Source of the DNA: Spisula solida
Lineage: Eukaryota > Mollusca > Bivalvia > Venerida > Mactridae
Assembly (NCBI GenBank): GCA_947247005.1
Contig: OX365956.1
Location: 1,371,501 to 1,435,500 of the forward strand
DNA: 64,000 nucleotides
Reading direction: 5' to 3'
Shown here: positions 46,890-57,911 of the stretch, piece after piece
Layout: every line of letters starts with the position of its first letter
How positions within the stretch are numbered: position 1 is the stretch's first letter
Translations under genes and position numbers: made by a program
Notes under the pieces: generated by a model
What the model saw: the letters and a program-made list of their open reading frames with translations, nothing else
The model's database searches: none
Told to the model about the DNA's origin: nothing

Positions 46890-47017
46890 TGCTACTGGAA
46901 GAATCTGACGTGGTTGTTGGAAGCGTTGCAATAACCGGTGGCACAGAACTTCAGGTTGACACTAGCAAATGTAGTTTCGACGGTGAAACAATTGACATTC
47001 AGTGGAGAAGATCAGAG
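46890..47017 (+). CDS. Ig-family gene, first half of Ig-like domain 2
   Basis: Follows 'tattgtag', starts in phase 1 and ends 'tcagag|gtatgt' in phase 0. Protein: VLLEESDVVVGSVAITGGTE and onward through DTSKCSFDGETIDIQWRRSE. The first Ig Cys (SKCSF) and the core Trp (IQWRR) are here. The domain continues in the next exon, so an intron splits this Ig fold. Confidence 0.65.
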
Positions 47018-47184
47018 GTATGTTGGCATTACAATAGTGTCTCTGTAAATATGTCAATTGTGCACACTGTAAAGACTGTATTTCAAATTAAGTTTCAATT
47101 GTTGTTATTAACATGATTATACAGATGGTTTAAAGGGCGTTGGATATGTGCTAATTAACTGATAGGGTAATGTATTTTTTACAG

Positions 47185-47428
47185 ACTGCAGTTGCTGACG
47201 ATGCTGTCATATATAGTGATCTGGATGACTCTAAAGTGTCCGTCAGAACGAACTGTACTGACAGTGGTAACCCAAACTGTGGCGGGGATACAACATACAC
47301 AATGGCATACACATACACTCTTCCAAGCCACAACGACGGGGACGAATACTATATGTTCGCCTTTATTACATATGAAACAAATACTTGGAAAAAACAATTA
47401 AGTGGCATGTATCGACTGAAAGTTCAAG
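47185..47428 (+). CDS. Ig-family gene, second half of Ig-like domain 2
   Basis: Follows 'ttttttacag' in phase 0 and ends 'gttcaag|gtaaac' in phase 1 (244 bases). Protein: TAVADDAVIYSDLDDSKVSV and onward through NCTDSGNPNC to YRLKVQ. In the F-strand position the sequence is DEYYMFAFITYE, where a Cys would be usual, so the canonical disulfide may be replaced. The phase fits the exon at 51714 although 4.3 kb and a mariner insertion lie between. Confidence 0.65.
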
Positions 47429-48070
47429 GTAAACACCTATATTATTTCTCTTGTTTACATTCAAGTACAATTACATGTATGTTAAGACAAAATGTATTAT
47501 TTTCAGTCATACGAACAAATTCTCTCTCCCTCTTTTTCGCACATGCTTACATAGTTACGCCCTAACTATATACTCTAAATATTATCAAACTTGTGCATTT
47601 ATCTTTGGTATACATTTGTAGCTTGAAACATTGTACATGGCAACCGTTAATATTCGTGCTCATACATCGCCCAATATAATTTGTTATTTTAACCAGTCAA
47701 AGCATTCGCGCTGTACAATTATTTGATTAGATAGATTCTTAAAATAATTACCAAAAACATGAACAACATCACATCCCCTTAAACATAATAGTTTATGCCC
47801 CCGATTTGTTTTCGAGGTAGCTATAGTTGCTGCTTTGTCAGTCGGTAAGTCTGTACGTCCGTCCGTCCGACATAATAATACTTATAATGACTTTATTTTA
47901 CGAGGTTAACACATTTGTATATAGGCACAATCGTGCTCAACATATAATACACACATTTAACATGATAGTGGCAAACACAGTAAACTTAACAAATGAAATG
48001 AAAGTAGATAATACGTCTTAACTTGGATGAATAATGAAGATTTTGTATAAACATGGCTTAATTATTCAAA
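47429..48070 (+). other. Intronic or intergenic stretch before the mariner
   Basis: Contains 'tttatgcccccgatttg' and a GTCC run 'tacgtccgtccgtccgac' (47795-47870), resembling one end of the TATGCCCCC element. No exon recognised. Confidence 0.4.
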
Positions 48071-49400
48071 TACGAGGGTTGTTCAAATTGGAATGCAAGT
48101 GATGCTATATCTTTCTTGTATCAATGATTTTTTAAGAATAGTTAGCTGTATATCGAAGAACATTGAATTAGCTTTAAATTGATACATCATATTTTAAAAT
48201 CCGTGCAGTGTAGCTGTAACAATACGTCAAATAACACTGTCTACTCGTGTATACTAATGCTTAAAATATAGGAAAAATGTCACTTTTTCTGGCCAAATTC
48301 GGTCCTATCTAAGAATCGCTGTTTCTTTAATGCGGGAGCAAATACAATATTTTACATAACATGTTTGGTGAAATGGTGGCATGTTATGTCTTTTTCATCA
48401 ACTACTTGATAGTTTACGCAATTTAAAAGTGGTGTAATTTTATTTGGAAAGGAACCCCATGAACGCCTTCCGAATACCGCAATATACTATAAAAGGGTTG
48501 CGAAAATCATATTTGTTTTGGAAACTGGTGGAATGTTTACAATTAGGCAAGTAGCTCAATGTGTTGGCACATCATTAGGAGCTATTCATACAATTATCAA
48601 ACATATTACAAAAATTAGGACGATAAGTATACTTTGGATACCCCTATCTGCTTAGAGACGCCAGCACACATGCCCTTGCAAACTGTCCACAAAATAGTTG
48701 AAATCAGTTTCTAGATAAAAAAAGTCGACCGTTCGCAAATGTAATGACCATAAACGAGACACGGGTTCAATTTTTCACCCATGCGACAGATCCTTAAACA
48801 AATATGGGCCAGCAAAGACAGAACAAAAGTATGCATCGCAAAACGGACCACGTGTGCCAGTAGAAATGTACACCTTTTTCTATATAAACCAAGTTTCTAC
48901 CATTAAATTTGATGTATAAAATAGACAATGGGTAAATGCCAAGCTTGAAAAAGGAAAATTCCTTCAGAAATTGAGGAAATACAATCGCTCTCAAACCACA
49001 TGCTTGAAGGATGACATGCTATTGCAGAGCAATGGGCCTCCACCTGCAGCAGCCTTTAACGCGACTTTCTGAGAAGCGTGAAGGTTCTTGAGCTTTCCGA
49101 CCATTCTGATTTGTCAAGCAATGTCCATTGTGATCTGTATTTGTTTCAAACGACTCTAAAATTGCAATGTCGGACGAAATATCAGATACGTTAAGATCTC
49201 GGTTTGGCACGTGTCCAGTATATGCACAGTGACTCTATGAATGATAATGAATCGCACTTTAAAAATGGAATATCTGAATGAAACTTCGCGTATATACCGG
49301 AGATAAATACTGCAATAGGATCAAAGGCTAGTTTCAATAGAATCTATTAAGGAAAAAAATGTATGGGTTTAGTTGCATTCCAATTTGAACAGCCCTCGTA
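48071..49400 (+). mobile_element. Full-length mariner with TIRs and TA duplication, dead transposase
   Basis: TA, then 'cgagggttgttcaaattgga' continuing 'atgcaa' (48073), mirrored by 'ttgcattccaatttgaacag' continuing 'ccctcg' then TA (49398-49400). TIRs are 26 bp with one mismatch. Length 1.33 kb is that of an intact mariner. The transposase is readable in pieces on the plus strand: HERLPNTAIYYKRVAKIIFV, FTIRQVAQCVGTSLGAIHTI (second helix-turn-helix), NETRVQFFTHATDP (around the first catalytic Asp, changed here) and LLQSNGPPPAAA (second Asp block, D changed to S). A shifted piece VLELSDHSDLSSNVHCDLYL follows (third block). Many stops and shifts show it is inactive. Confidence 0.88.
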
Positions 49401-51247
49401 CACACTATGATACAAAGACATACTATAAAAAGGTACAAGACAATACATTTGATGTATACAATGATTGATTCTAGAATACAAATATTTTATTAGTAGTCCA
49501 AGTCTTGAAACTTCCATCTTAAATACATTATTTTGAATTGTTCTAGAGAGCAAGCTGTTCTTATATGAAAAGGTATCTTTTCCCAATGACTTTCGAAATA
49601 AATCCGTGTTTGGATTTGGTTTATGAAGTAATTTATGACCGGAAGACCTGATTCTTTAACGTATTTAAATTTATTTGAGATTTATTCAGGACATTTTTGG
49701 TTGGTAATATCTAGAGATTTGTTTTTCCACTTCCATTGTGAACTATTAACTATCCTGTTAACATTTTACTATCCTGCTATATATCGTTTAACGGTTAACT
49801 TTATAGTTGGTGCCAAATGTTCAGATGGCGAGCTATTTATGAATCTTGAAAACCGTCACTTTAGAAGTGCTTTGTGAAGTGCTAGATTATTTATTGGTAG
49901 CAAAGGCAACCATATTCTTACTCATGGAAAGTTGACATTCAAAAATGTATGTTTTTTTAAAATTGTAACCTAGTTACATGTTTACATCAAATTGCGTATG
50001 ACATTTGTTCCAGATATATAGAAACAGTCCGAAAACTTTCCGTATAACTCTCGTGGTTGAAATAGCAACTTTGAAGTTTGTGTAGCAGCAGTGCAAACAT
50101 ACCTTAAGCTCCATAAATGTAGGGTAGATGTATCCAATTGTACACCATAACGACTGAACGTGCAGATTAAATTACTTCCCTTTAACGTTTTAACAAATGT
50201 AAACACTTTCTGGGTGTAATTCGTGTTTACTGTGAAGATTTAAGATTAATTGTGAGGTTGAGTATTTTTATGATATGTGTACGGCGAATATAATGTGATG
50301 GACACTGAATGAAAGTAAATACAAAACATTACTTGTTTTGGATTATACAATCGTATAAATAGGATAACAGGTAGGTTAATTTTAGTGATTAATGGTCGAT
50401 TTTTACACTCTCTTTATTTTTACGCCATGTAAACGAATGTAACCGTTGAATTGTTGCATGATTTAATAGATGGCTGTTAAATCTACCTCTTGCGTATAAT
50501 TAGCTATATTTAGCAACGTAATTTACGTTTTGTTTATTGCATGGCGCCATGTATTATATGACTTTATAGTAAGGCTTGGAGTTAGGCGAAAATTAGTATG
50601 TGTAATGTTTCTGTTGAGTTATTGAATAAGATTTATATTCTATCACATTAATTGCATATATCACTTGAAATACAATGTAAATACATGTAGATAAAAAATC
50701 AAGCAATAGTTTGAATAAAATGAGCACAAACGTCGAACTGGATGTTATAAACTCGAGACAGCTGACGTTGTATATTTTAACACGAAAAATAACTTGTCTT
50801 TACACCAAAGATAATACGAATATACAAGGGACACATTATGCGTGTTTGAATGAACATATATTTTAGTTTTTGTTGTAATATATCCGTAATTAAATCACTG
50901 TTTGTCATTTATACGCATAGTTATTTATCACACAGGCCTATGAACTTCGTGATTAAATCCCACGCATACATATATGGACTCTAAACCGTGATATATTAAC
51001 CAGTAAATCATGTAAAAATAAACTATATTTCCTGCGTATACGTTTGATTCTAATATTGTTATTTTTTCGTGATCTATAGTCACACATGTTCCACAATAAT
51101 TGACATGCATTGCCAATCTTGCCGATGAATGCTCGTACTAAAGTTCGTAAAAGTGCTTAAAGATAAAACGGAGGTAATCCATGATTGACTTTATGTAACA
51201 TTGCTTATCTTTTCAGTCGATGGGTCAATAATAGATACAAGATCAAC
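49401..51247. other. Non-coding stretch between the mariner and candidate exon B
   Basis: Inspected frames (49635-49877 plus, 49982-50206 minus, 50928-51116 minus) show no Ig or other domain. It would be intron if exon A is joined to the later exons, or promoter territory if exon B starts a separate gene. Confidence 0.4.
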
Positions 51248-51305
51248 ATGGAAGTGAGGGTCCGGATGTTCTTGTTACTTTTTTTTTACTTCAAATTGAT
51301 CAAAG
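51248..51305 (+). CDS. Ig-family gene, candidate first exon B (signal peptide)
   Basis: 'aacATGG' at 51248 opens MEVRVRMFLLLFFYFKLIK, a charged start and a strongly hydrophobic core, and ends 'tcaaag|gtaaat' in phase 1, exactly as in candidate exon A. An acceptor-like 'tatcttttcag' lies about 30 bases upstream. It could be an alternative first exon of the same locus or the start of a second, tandemly arranged paralogue whose next exon is 51714. Confidence 0.6.
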
Positions 51306-51713
51306 GTAAATGTGTTTTACATGTAAACATACATACATTCATGTGTCTATCGTTCAACCAGTAAACGCGTGTTTTGCAAAGTGCCCAGATACTTTTATCA
51401 GACAACAATAAACAATTTATAATTGTTATTATCGAGACGTGAAGAATTGAGGCACACTACTTAGACTCCATGAACATGCTGAAAGCAAGCGGATCAGAAT
51501 TGCACCTGATGCTTTTCCATTGCGTCGTCTTGCATCCTTGAATGTATTGCCATGACAATGTGTGGTGTAATATATGTTTGGCCAGTTTAAATTATTGTAC
51601 ACACCTAGAACATGCAACTATATTGCAGTTTAAACCTTACTGACAATTTAAGAGAATGCCATTATGTATTACTAGTATGTATTTGACATATATGCAGTTG
51701 TCCTGTTTTATAG

Positions 51714-52066
51714 ATCAAGAGGCATGCACGGGAACCACACTCCTACCAAATTATTTATTTGCAATAGAGAACGGAACGTATACAATGACATGTTTTACAA
51801 TGTTTAATCAACACTTGTATCTATTTGGACCCGGAATTCCAATGATACGGACTCAGCTGCAATTAGTAGCCTTGGTGGTATATGTGACTCTACGAAATTC
51901 TTTAAAGACCAACCACAATTGTTTGATTATACTTGCTACAGTAATGCAACGTGTAGTGCATACAGTTTAACGTTGAAAAACGTCAGTAGATATCAGAATG
52001 GTGAAACTTGGCAGTGCAGGGATATAAACAACGGGCGCAGTAATGAAGTAGTGGTGCAAGTGTTAG
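51714..52066 (+). pseudogene. Ig-family gene, Ig-like exon 3 with a frame break
   Basis: Follows 'tgttttatag' and ends 'gtgttag|gtaaat', phase 1 at both ends. The length, 353 bases, is not compatible with one open frame. The first part reads DQEACTGTTLLPNYLFAIEN then GTYTMTCF (first Ig Cys). The second part, in another frame, reads WTRNSNDTDSAAISSLGGIC and onward to NGETWQCRDI (second Ig Cys). The shift lies between about 51808 and 51830, since the second frame has a TAA at 51805. Either a 1-nt loss in a decaying exon or a sequence error. Confidence 0.65.
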
Positions 52067-52745
52067 GTAAATACAGTGTTTCTTCTTTTGCATGACATAC
52101 TAGTAAAACGTCGATCATAATTAATATATGCATCTAATGTACCTCTTATTTAAAATTAATAATAATAACTTATCAAGTGTTAGATGCAAAACAATACTGG
52201 ATTGTACAATCCATCTATGTTGGGTAGATATCATAATTATTTACAATAATTATAGGCTGATTTCCTTTTGTGTGTCCTCGATTGCAAATGTTTACATGTG
52301 TCTACGCACCGAGCTATACCGAACACGTAATCGCAGTGCATTGTTCCTTTATGTATGTTAACAAGTCTCTCCTTTAGCGACTCCTATTGACTCATATTGT
52401 TTAATAATAAACCGTGGAACCGGCCTATTACTAATATGTTTGACTATTCCACATGTCACATGGGCGTACTCAATCGCTGCGCAAACATATAGAGCATGGC
52501 TATTGAAATTGTTACATAAAAACAAACCGGCGTTTACAATTATGTTTATATAATGTCAATTGTTTCAAACTGAAATTATTATTATCAGGTATAAATGGTT
52601 GCCAACTATAGAACATTAGTTTGCAGTACATTCAATCTACATGGTCGAATAAACTACATGTATAAATGTACTAAATACATCAATATTGTCGTGAATGCTT
52701 AAGATCTTAACGATGTCTATTCTATGTATATTTTCTATCTTGTAG
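52067..52745 (+). other. Intron of the Ig-family gene
   Basis: No additional exon or repeat recognised. Confidence 0.5.
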
Positions 52746-53067
52746 TTCCAGTGCAAAGCCTTTCCTTTCAAACAGCTGTCTCCAGTAGTTCACTCACGTT
52801 AGTGGAAAACATCGGTACAGATGTTTCGTGCAGAACATCATTTAGTCGACCGAAAGCGAATATCACTTGGTACATCACAGATACATCAGAATTGTCCAAG
52901 ATATATCTTCAAGAATCTGATTCCATCTATGACACATCAAACACCAATTTGATATCAACAATAAGTACACTTTAACAAAACATATAATCAATGGAATTTG
53001 GTATGTGAAGCGGACAATTTAGAAGGTTTCAATGCAGTTTCGAAACCTCTGCTGCTTAACATAACTT
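52746..53067 (+). pseudogene. Ig-family gene, Ig-like exon 4 with a frame break
   Basis: Follows 'tatcttgtag' and ends 'ataactt|gtaagt', phase 1 at both ends, 322 bases (one too many for an open exon). First part: VPVQSLSFQTAVSSSSLTLV, with Cys in TDVSCRTSF and Trp in ANITWYITD. The frame meets TAA at 52973. The continuation in another frame reads NKTYNQWNLVCEADNLEGFN, with the second Ig Cys. The shift is within a few bases of 52965-52973. Confidence 0.7.
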
Positions 53068-53610
53068 GTAAGTTCATATTAAGGTGCTTTCTATAATATT
53101 AAGCTCTATTAAAAGCTGATAGATGATATATTATGAATAACGAATGCTTGCTAGTGTGAGAAGAACCCATGATAAAACTAACTTTAACATACATAGGGTT
53201 AATTAAGTTACATAAACAAGGCTCTAGACTCATATGTATACGTGGTGTCATAACAAAAAGTGGTTTATTCCCTATTCATCATCGCGTCTTGTATCTCCAA
53301 GTGTATTTATATGATATCAATGTGACGTCATGAAATTACTGCGCGAAATGCCGGTTTGCGTTGTTCTTTGGAAGCCAAAGTAGTATGCTATATGATTACC
53401 TCCCTTTTTATTAAGTGAGGCAGTTTCAATAAAACAGCATTTCTCTTTTAATGTAACTTTTTCTCAATGGTAAACTATTAAAAGCAGACCTTGATTAATG
53501 GACACTTATGTTGCGTAAATGATCCATCCGTGCATAACGGGTGCGTTATTAAATGCATTTAAGTATATGATGTAAAATGTGTGTGACTCAACAAATTCAA
53601 CATATTTCTG
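53068..53610 (+). other. Intron of the Ig-family gene
   Basis: Ends 'atatttctg' where an acceptor AG is expected (see next exon). No other feature. Confidence 0.5.
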
Positions 53611-53883
53611 ATCCAACAAACCATCCAAGTATAAGATGTACTGATAACGGGATTTATAAAGTAGTTTTCAACAGAGCAGGTAGACTAACATGTTCAGTTG
53701 ATGGAGGAAATCATGCTGCTACGTTACATTGGAATTGTACTGGTGATGTTACAGAGTACCACGGACCTTATAACAACGTTACGCAAACCATTGTTTGGAC
53801 CGCAACACATTCCCGGTATTGTACATGTACTGCTACTAACTATGCTGGAACCCGATCAACGTCAGTGAAGACTGTACTATTAT
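53611..53883 (+). CDS. Ig-family gene, Ig-like exon 5 (acceptor site changed)
   Basis: The frame is open: DPTNHPSIRCTDNGIYKVVF, with Cys in RLTCSVDG, Trp in TLHWNCTG and the second Cys in RYCTCTATNYAG. It ends 'ctatta(t)|gtgagt' in phase 1. By comparison with the exons at 54062 and 55037, which both start 'ag|atc', this exon should begin after AG at 53610, but the sequence is 'ttctg|atcc' (TG). No other AG gives the right phase. The exon may be skipped or spliced elsewhere. 273 bases, the same length as the next exon. Confidence 0.65.
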
Positions 53884-54061
53884 GTGAGTTTTTTTAATTG
53901 AAACACTTATAAATAAAATGCAGAATTCTACGTCCAATTATTAAAAACATTATTCACACAATAAAACAATTACATTTAGTGAGACGTGTCATACTGTACA
54001 TGTTAGGTATTGTAAAGTAAACTCTAATATTGATTAACAACAAAATGCGCTATATATTCAG

Positions 54062-54334
54062 ATCATCCAATCATGTATGAACTAAAAGACAAGGCCGAAT
54101 TCGAAGAGGATTCTGTCACGCTGCATTGTGTTGTTCTACATGCAAACCCACCAGTGTCTGTGATTGGTTGGACATCAAACAATCATAATATATCTTCATC
54201 AACATTACTTATATCAAACATTTCCCGTACTGACGATGGCATGTACACATGTACGGCAAACAATACAATGGAACCATCCTGCCTAGATGTCGTTCATGGA
54301 GGCAATTCGAGATCTCTTCGTCTGAAAGTATTAT
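54062..54334 (+). CDS. Ig-family gene, Ig-like exon 6
   Basis: Follows 'tatattcag' and ends 'gtattat|gtatgt', phase 1 both sides, 273 bases, open. Protein: YHPIMYELKDKAEFEEDSVT, with Cys in TLHCVVLH, Trp in VIGWTSNN, and the classical DDGMYTCTANN with the second Cys. This is a textbook I-set/C2-type Ig domain and is the firmest anchor for the family assignment. Several NXS/T sites. Confidence 0.85.
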
Positions 54335-55036
54335 GTATGTATTTTTATCACATGACTATCCTTGTATCTAGGTGAGTATGTGAGTATGGATATTATTATA
54401 CGACACATATCTAGAATATAACCTACATTCTGAACCAATGAAAACGCCGAACTGCGCTGGTTGAATGAAAATTTAATCATTAAAGGTTTACTTTTAACAC
54501 ACGTAACGCGATGTCTAGGCGCTTTATTCCATCGGCCAATCAAAATGCTGAATGTAGCAATCTAAATAATTTAGAACATATTAAGTAAATTTTGAATGAC
54601 TCGCTCCGCCCTTTTTAATCATTAAAAAGTTACTTAATATTTTCTAACTTTTACATAACGTTCATATGACTTCACTTTATCTCCCAAATGACGTCATTAT
54701 ATCCCGTAAATGTCATTATTGTTCGCGTTGTTTTTACAAATGGGTACGTCTTTTAAGGGAAACATGTGTATTTCATGTTATTAGTGTCTCTTGCTAAAAC
54801 ATCTAACACTCGTTGCAAATTTATACAAACTTATATGAAAGACAAGCATTATGCATGGCCATGTTATATTTGGAACTGTTTTATCCGTTCAGGTTCAGAC
54901 AATGTACGTCACAAAAAGCATATTGTAACATTAGCAATATAGCTGTTTTAAGTGTTCATCTAAATACAATACTGTGCAGCATGCACGATGAGGCTATGCT
55001 TTGTTAAAACATGAATGTTGTACCTTATAATTCCAG
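54335..55036 (+). other. Intron of the Ig-family gene
   Basis: No other exon recognised. The minus frame 54331-54543 and plus frame 54813-55007 are unsupported. Confidence 0.5.
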
Positions 55037-55307
55037 ATCCACCGAGAGTGAACATCCCACACAGTGAATGAAAGTGACAGGTTCAGCTACACATGTCCTG
55101 TTGAACATGGAAGTCCAACAAGTACCAACATTACATGGAGAAGGTCACCTGATACTTCAATTTGGAGGTCCACAGAACTTCTTATAGACACTGTTACAAG
55201 ATATGATGATTTTGTATACATATGTTATGCTAGCAATGTAATGGTTAACTCCAATGGTATAAATCGAATTGGTACTGTGAGTGCTGATATTCGTTTGATT
55301 GTTCAAT
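55037..55307 (+). pseudogene. Ig-family gene, Ig-like exon 7 with a frame break
   Basis: Follows 'aattccag' and ends 'ttcaat|gtaagt'. The start reads DPPRVNIPHSE and then stops (TGA). One base later in frame it reads VNESDRFSYTCPVEHGSPTS, with Cys (YTCPV), Trp in NITWRRSP and the second Cys in VYICYASN. The 271-base length is one off an open phase-1 exon. The shift lies near 55055-55066. Confidence 0.7.
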
Positions 55308-55429
55308 GTAAGTACACCGTACGAAATGTCTTATGGTTTATAATGTAAAGCCGATGTTCTTTATATTTCCTTTAATTGAAGATAAGTATATATGTCCTGA
55401 TATACATATGCACTTTGTGTCTAATCTGA

Positions 55430-55856
55430 ACAACTGTCTATACAGATTTGACTCAGTGTCTATACAGATTTGGATTTTCGGCAACTTACAAATCTGTATA
55501 GACACATGTTCAAATCTATATAGACGTTCGCCTTTTCGGACCAAGTGTTTATACAGATTTTAACATCTGTCTATACATATTTGTCCAAGTGTCTATACAG
55601 ATTTGAATATCTGTATTTGACCAAGTGTCTTTACAGATGTGAACATCTGTCTATACGGATTTAACCAATACGTTTAGTGTCTATACAGATTTGAACAAAT
55701 TAGACACACAGTGCGTATGTATATCAGTACATACTAGTATATCATTATCTGTATAGATTCAAATATGTATAGACACCTATATAATTTACGACATTATACC
55801 AGTTTTACGACATTCAAATATGTATAGACAGTCAATTCGTAATCTGTATAGAATGG
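55430..55856. repeat. Bidirectional short-repeat array in an Ig-gene intron
   Basis: About fifteen copies of 'gtctatacagatttgaa' or its reverse complement 'ttcaaatctgtatagac', irregularly spaced (about 20-60 bp) and mixed in orientation. For example, plus copies lie at about 55436, 55457, 55588 and 55678, and minus copies at about 55491, 55513, 55749 and 55816. The array can fold into many alternative hairpins. It sits between the exons at 55037 and 56263. The frames here on both strands follow from the array. Confidence 0.8.
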
Positions 55857-56262
55857 AGTCGACGCCATTTCAAAACTCCATAAATATTGGTTTAAAAGCT
55901 TTTATTAGAAGATTGTCGGTACCGATCGGTTGAGGTGCAGATGAATTATGTATTGTTAATAACCCCTTTACCTGCCTATACCATATGTTTTAACTGTCAA
56001 GTTGGTATAGAGAAAATATTTGTATGATAATAGTTCGTGGGATACAATCGCATTGCAATCCTGTCTATATTTTAATACAGGCTCTAAGTATTGACTTTTT
56101 ATTACATTTGTTTTCATTTTTTTAATTATGCAAGTTCCTGTGGTTGGATATTGTGCTGTGTAGTTGTGGTATGTGTTGTGTTTATGTTTTCTGTTTTCCG
56201 CTGTTTCAGTTGAGTGCTAGCTTTTTAATATGTATTGTGATGCGTCTGTATTTATGTTTCAG
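55857..56262 (+). other. Intron of the Ig-family gene
   Basis: No further exon or repeat recognised. Ends with the acceptor 'tatgtttcag'. Confidence 0.5.
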
Positions 56263-56541
56263 TCAAGACAAAGGTCACCGATTTCTACGTACGAGGTCAT
56301 AGACACAATACAAGCGTTATTCTCATGGAAAATGCAAGTCTTGTTTTTGAATGCCATCTGCAAGATAACCCGATATCTCAAATATATGAGGCGGAAACTT
56401 TGGTTAACAAATCTAGAGCAAACCAAATGTTATATTACACCAAGGCGATGTGTTCAGGTCGTTCTGTTACATACAGCTGTTCTGGAAATAATTCACTTAG
56501 CAACATACCTTCTATACTCAAGATTGAGTTGGATGTACATT
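56263..56541 (+). CDS. Ig-family gene, Ig-like exon 8
   Basis: Follows 'tatgtttcag' and ends 'tacat|tgtaagt', phase 1 both sides, 279 bases, open. Protein: KTKVTDFYVRGHRHNTSVIL, with Cys in LVFECHLQDNP and the second Cys in VTYSCSGNN. The core Trp is not obvious. An overlapping frame at 56230-56589 is a shadow. Confidence 0.7.
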
Positions 56542-56789
56542 GTAAGTATGTTTTTGCATTTCACATTGCATTTCACACTGCGTAAATAAAGATATTGTAA
56601 ATTCAAAAAGCATGTTATGATTTTGCCTTTTCACGTCGTGCAGTTAAACCGTTATGTATGTATGTTTATAACAGTGTAATTATATGTTTTGATTTAACAA
56701 ATTCATACTAATACCATATAACTTTATAATGTAATGTAACTAGCATGTTAAGTGTTTATCTGTTTACATGTATCGTTTTTTATATGTAG
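56542..56789 (+). other. Intron of the Ig-family gene
   Basis: No feature recognised apart from its splice ends. Confidence 0.5.
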
Positions 56790-57077
56790 GTAAACCAAAA
56801 AGGGACATGATCGTAGATGAGCTCGTTGCTGCAGGTGCCATAAACGATACTGTGTCATTGAGTTACATAACTCTAGCATATCCACCACCATCCTTTACAT
56901 GGTACAGAAATGGTTCAACCATAGATACCTCGGATCCACGTTTCATTGTATCGTCAACATATTTTCAGACAAATCTCACCATTGTGCATGTTGAAGAAAG
57001 AGACTTTGGAGAGTATGAACTCAGGGTAGCTAATGATATTGGCTTCATCGATGAATACTTTGATTTTAAACCACAAG
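56790..57077 (+). CDS. Ig-family gene, Ig-like exon 9 lacking the disulfide cysteines
   Basis: Follows 'ttatatgtag' and ends 'ccacaag|gtaatg', phase 1 both sides, 288 bases, open. Protein: KPKRDMIVDELVAAGAINDT, then VSLSYITLAYPPPSFTWYRN with the core Trp, and ERDFGEYELRVANDIG. Where Ig domains have Cys the residues are Tyr (LSYIT) and Leu (YELRV). Such Cys-less Ig domains, stabilised by the hydrophobic core alone, are known next to membrane-proximal fibronectin domains. Confidence 0.8.
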
Positions 57078-57506
57078 GTAATGAATACATCAAATATACA
57101 TCATTGATTTATCTAGTATGCTCCTTTACTATTAGGTAGTCTTATTTTCAATACCATTTGTTTCTTCCTATGTGCTTATCTATTCGAGCGTTGACTTGCA
57201 TGCTTATGGTTGTCTTATGCAACAACATTTATCGTTGTACACGTCAAAGATTGTGCATATAGTTAGTGTCTACATCCATGTTCATACAAGTGCTGAAACT
57301 ATTCCAATGTAACTCTGATGTTATTCCATAGGGAATTGTTAATAAGAACCACTCTTGGTTTATTCTTTTCGTTTATCAACGTTTTGGCCTGAGCATTTCT
57401 CGGCTCCGACCGAAACGTTAAAAAATGAAGAGTATAAACCAAGAGTATTCCAAAGTATTCAATGTTATGACACCTGTACCATACACAATTATGTTGCTTT
57501 ATTTAG

Positions 57507-57806
57507 GAGTTCCGGAAGGTCCAACACATTTGAAACAGGATAACATCAGTTCAACTGATTCCAGTATATCGCTCTCCTGTAAATCAGGTTTCATAAATGG
57601 ACTAGAACAATCATTTATCATTTGGTACAAACAACAGACAGGACATACTTTGATGGATGTCAGTGTTCCTGACAAAGGACATACGAGAACGACTCAGCAT
57701 CACAATATAACTGGATTGTCAAGCGATACGAATTATGACATTGTTTTATTTGCTATTAACGCCATCGGACCGTCAAAAGCTAATGCTACACTTATCTGTA
57801 TAACGA
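57507..57806 (+). CDS. Ig-family gene, fibronectin type III-like exon
   Basis: Follows 'ctttatttag' and ends 'ataacga|gtgagt', phase 1 both sides, 300 bases, open. Protein: GVPEGPTHLKQDNISSTDSS, core FIIWYKQQTG, then ITGLSSDTNYDIVLFAINAI and GPSKANATLICIT. The Trp and the 'L.....Y.....A.N..G.S' pattern fit fibronectin type III. Ig repeats followed by FN3 suggest a membrane adhesion or immune-type receptor. The expected transmembrane and cytoplasmic exons are not found between here and 64000. Confidence 0.8.
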
Positions 57807-57911
57807 GTGAGTTTTGTTTTATAGTTGTAGTATATATACGGATGTGATAGGACGTAACGTACTGACATGCAGCTGAAGACATGCAGGGACTGCATGTATT
57901 GATAAATCAAT

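Noticed and set aside
55333..55563. Opposed ORFs on both strands
   Set aside because: Both read through the 'gtctatacagattt' array in an intron.
57773..57911. Continuation of the RT-like frame to 57773
   Set aside because: After SVNDGI the residues lose all RT similarity and run into the FN3 exon region of the other strand; the element is truncated there.
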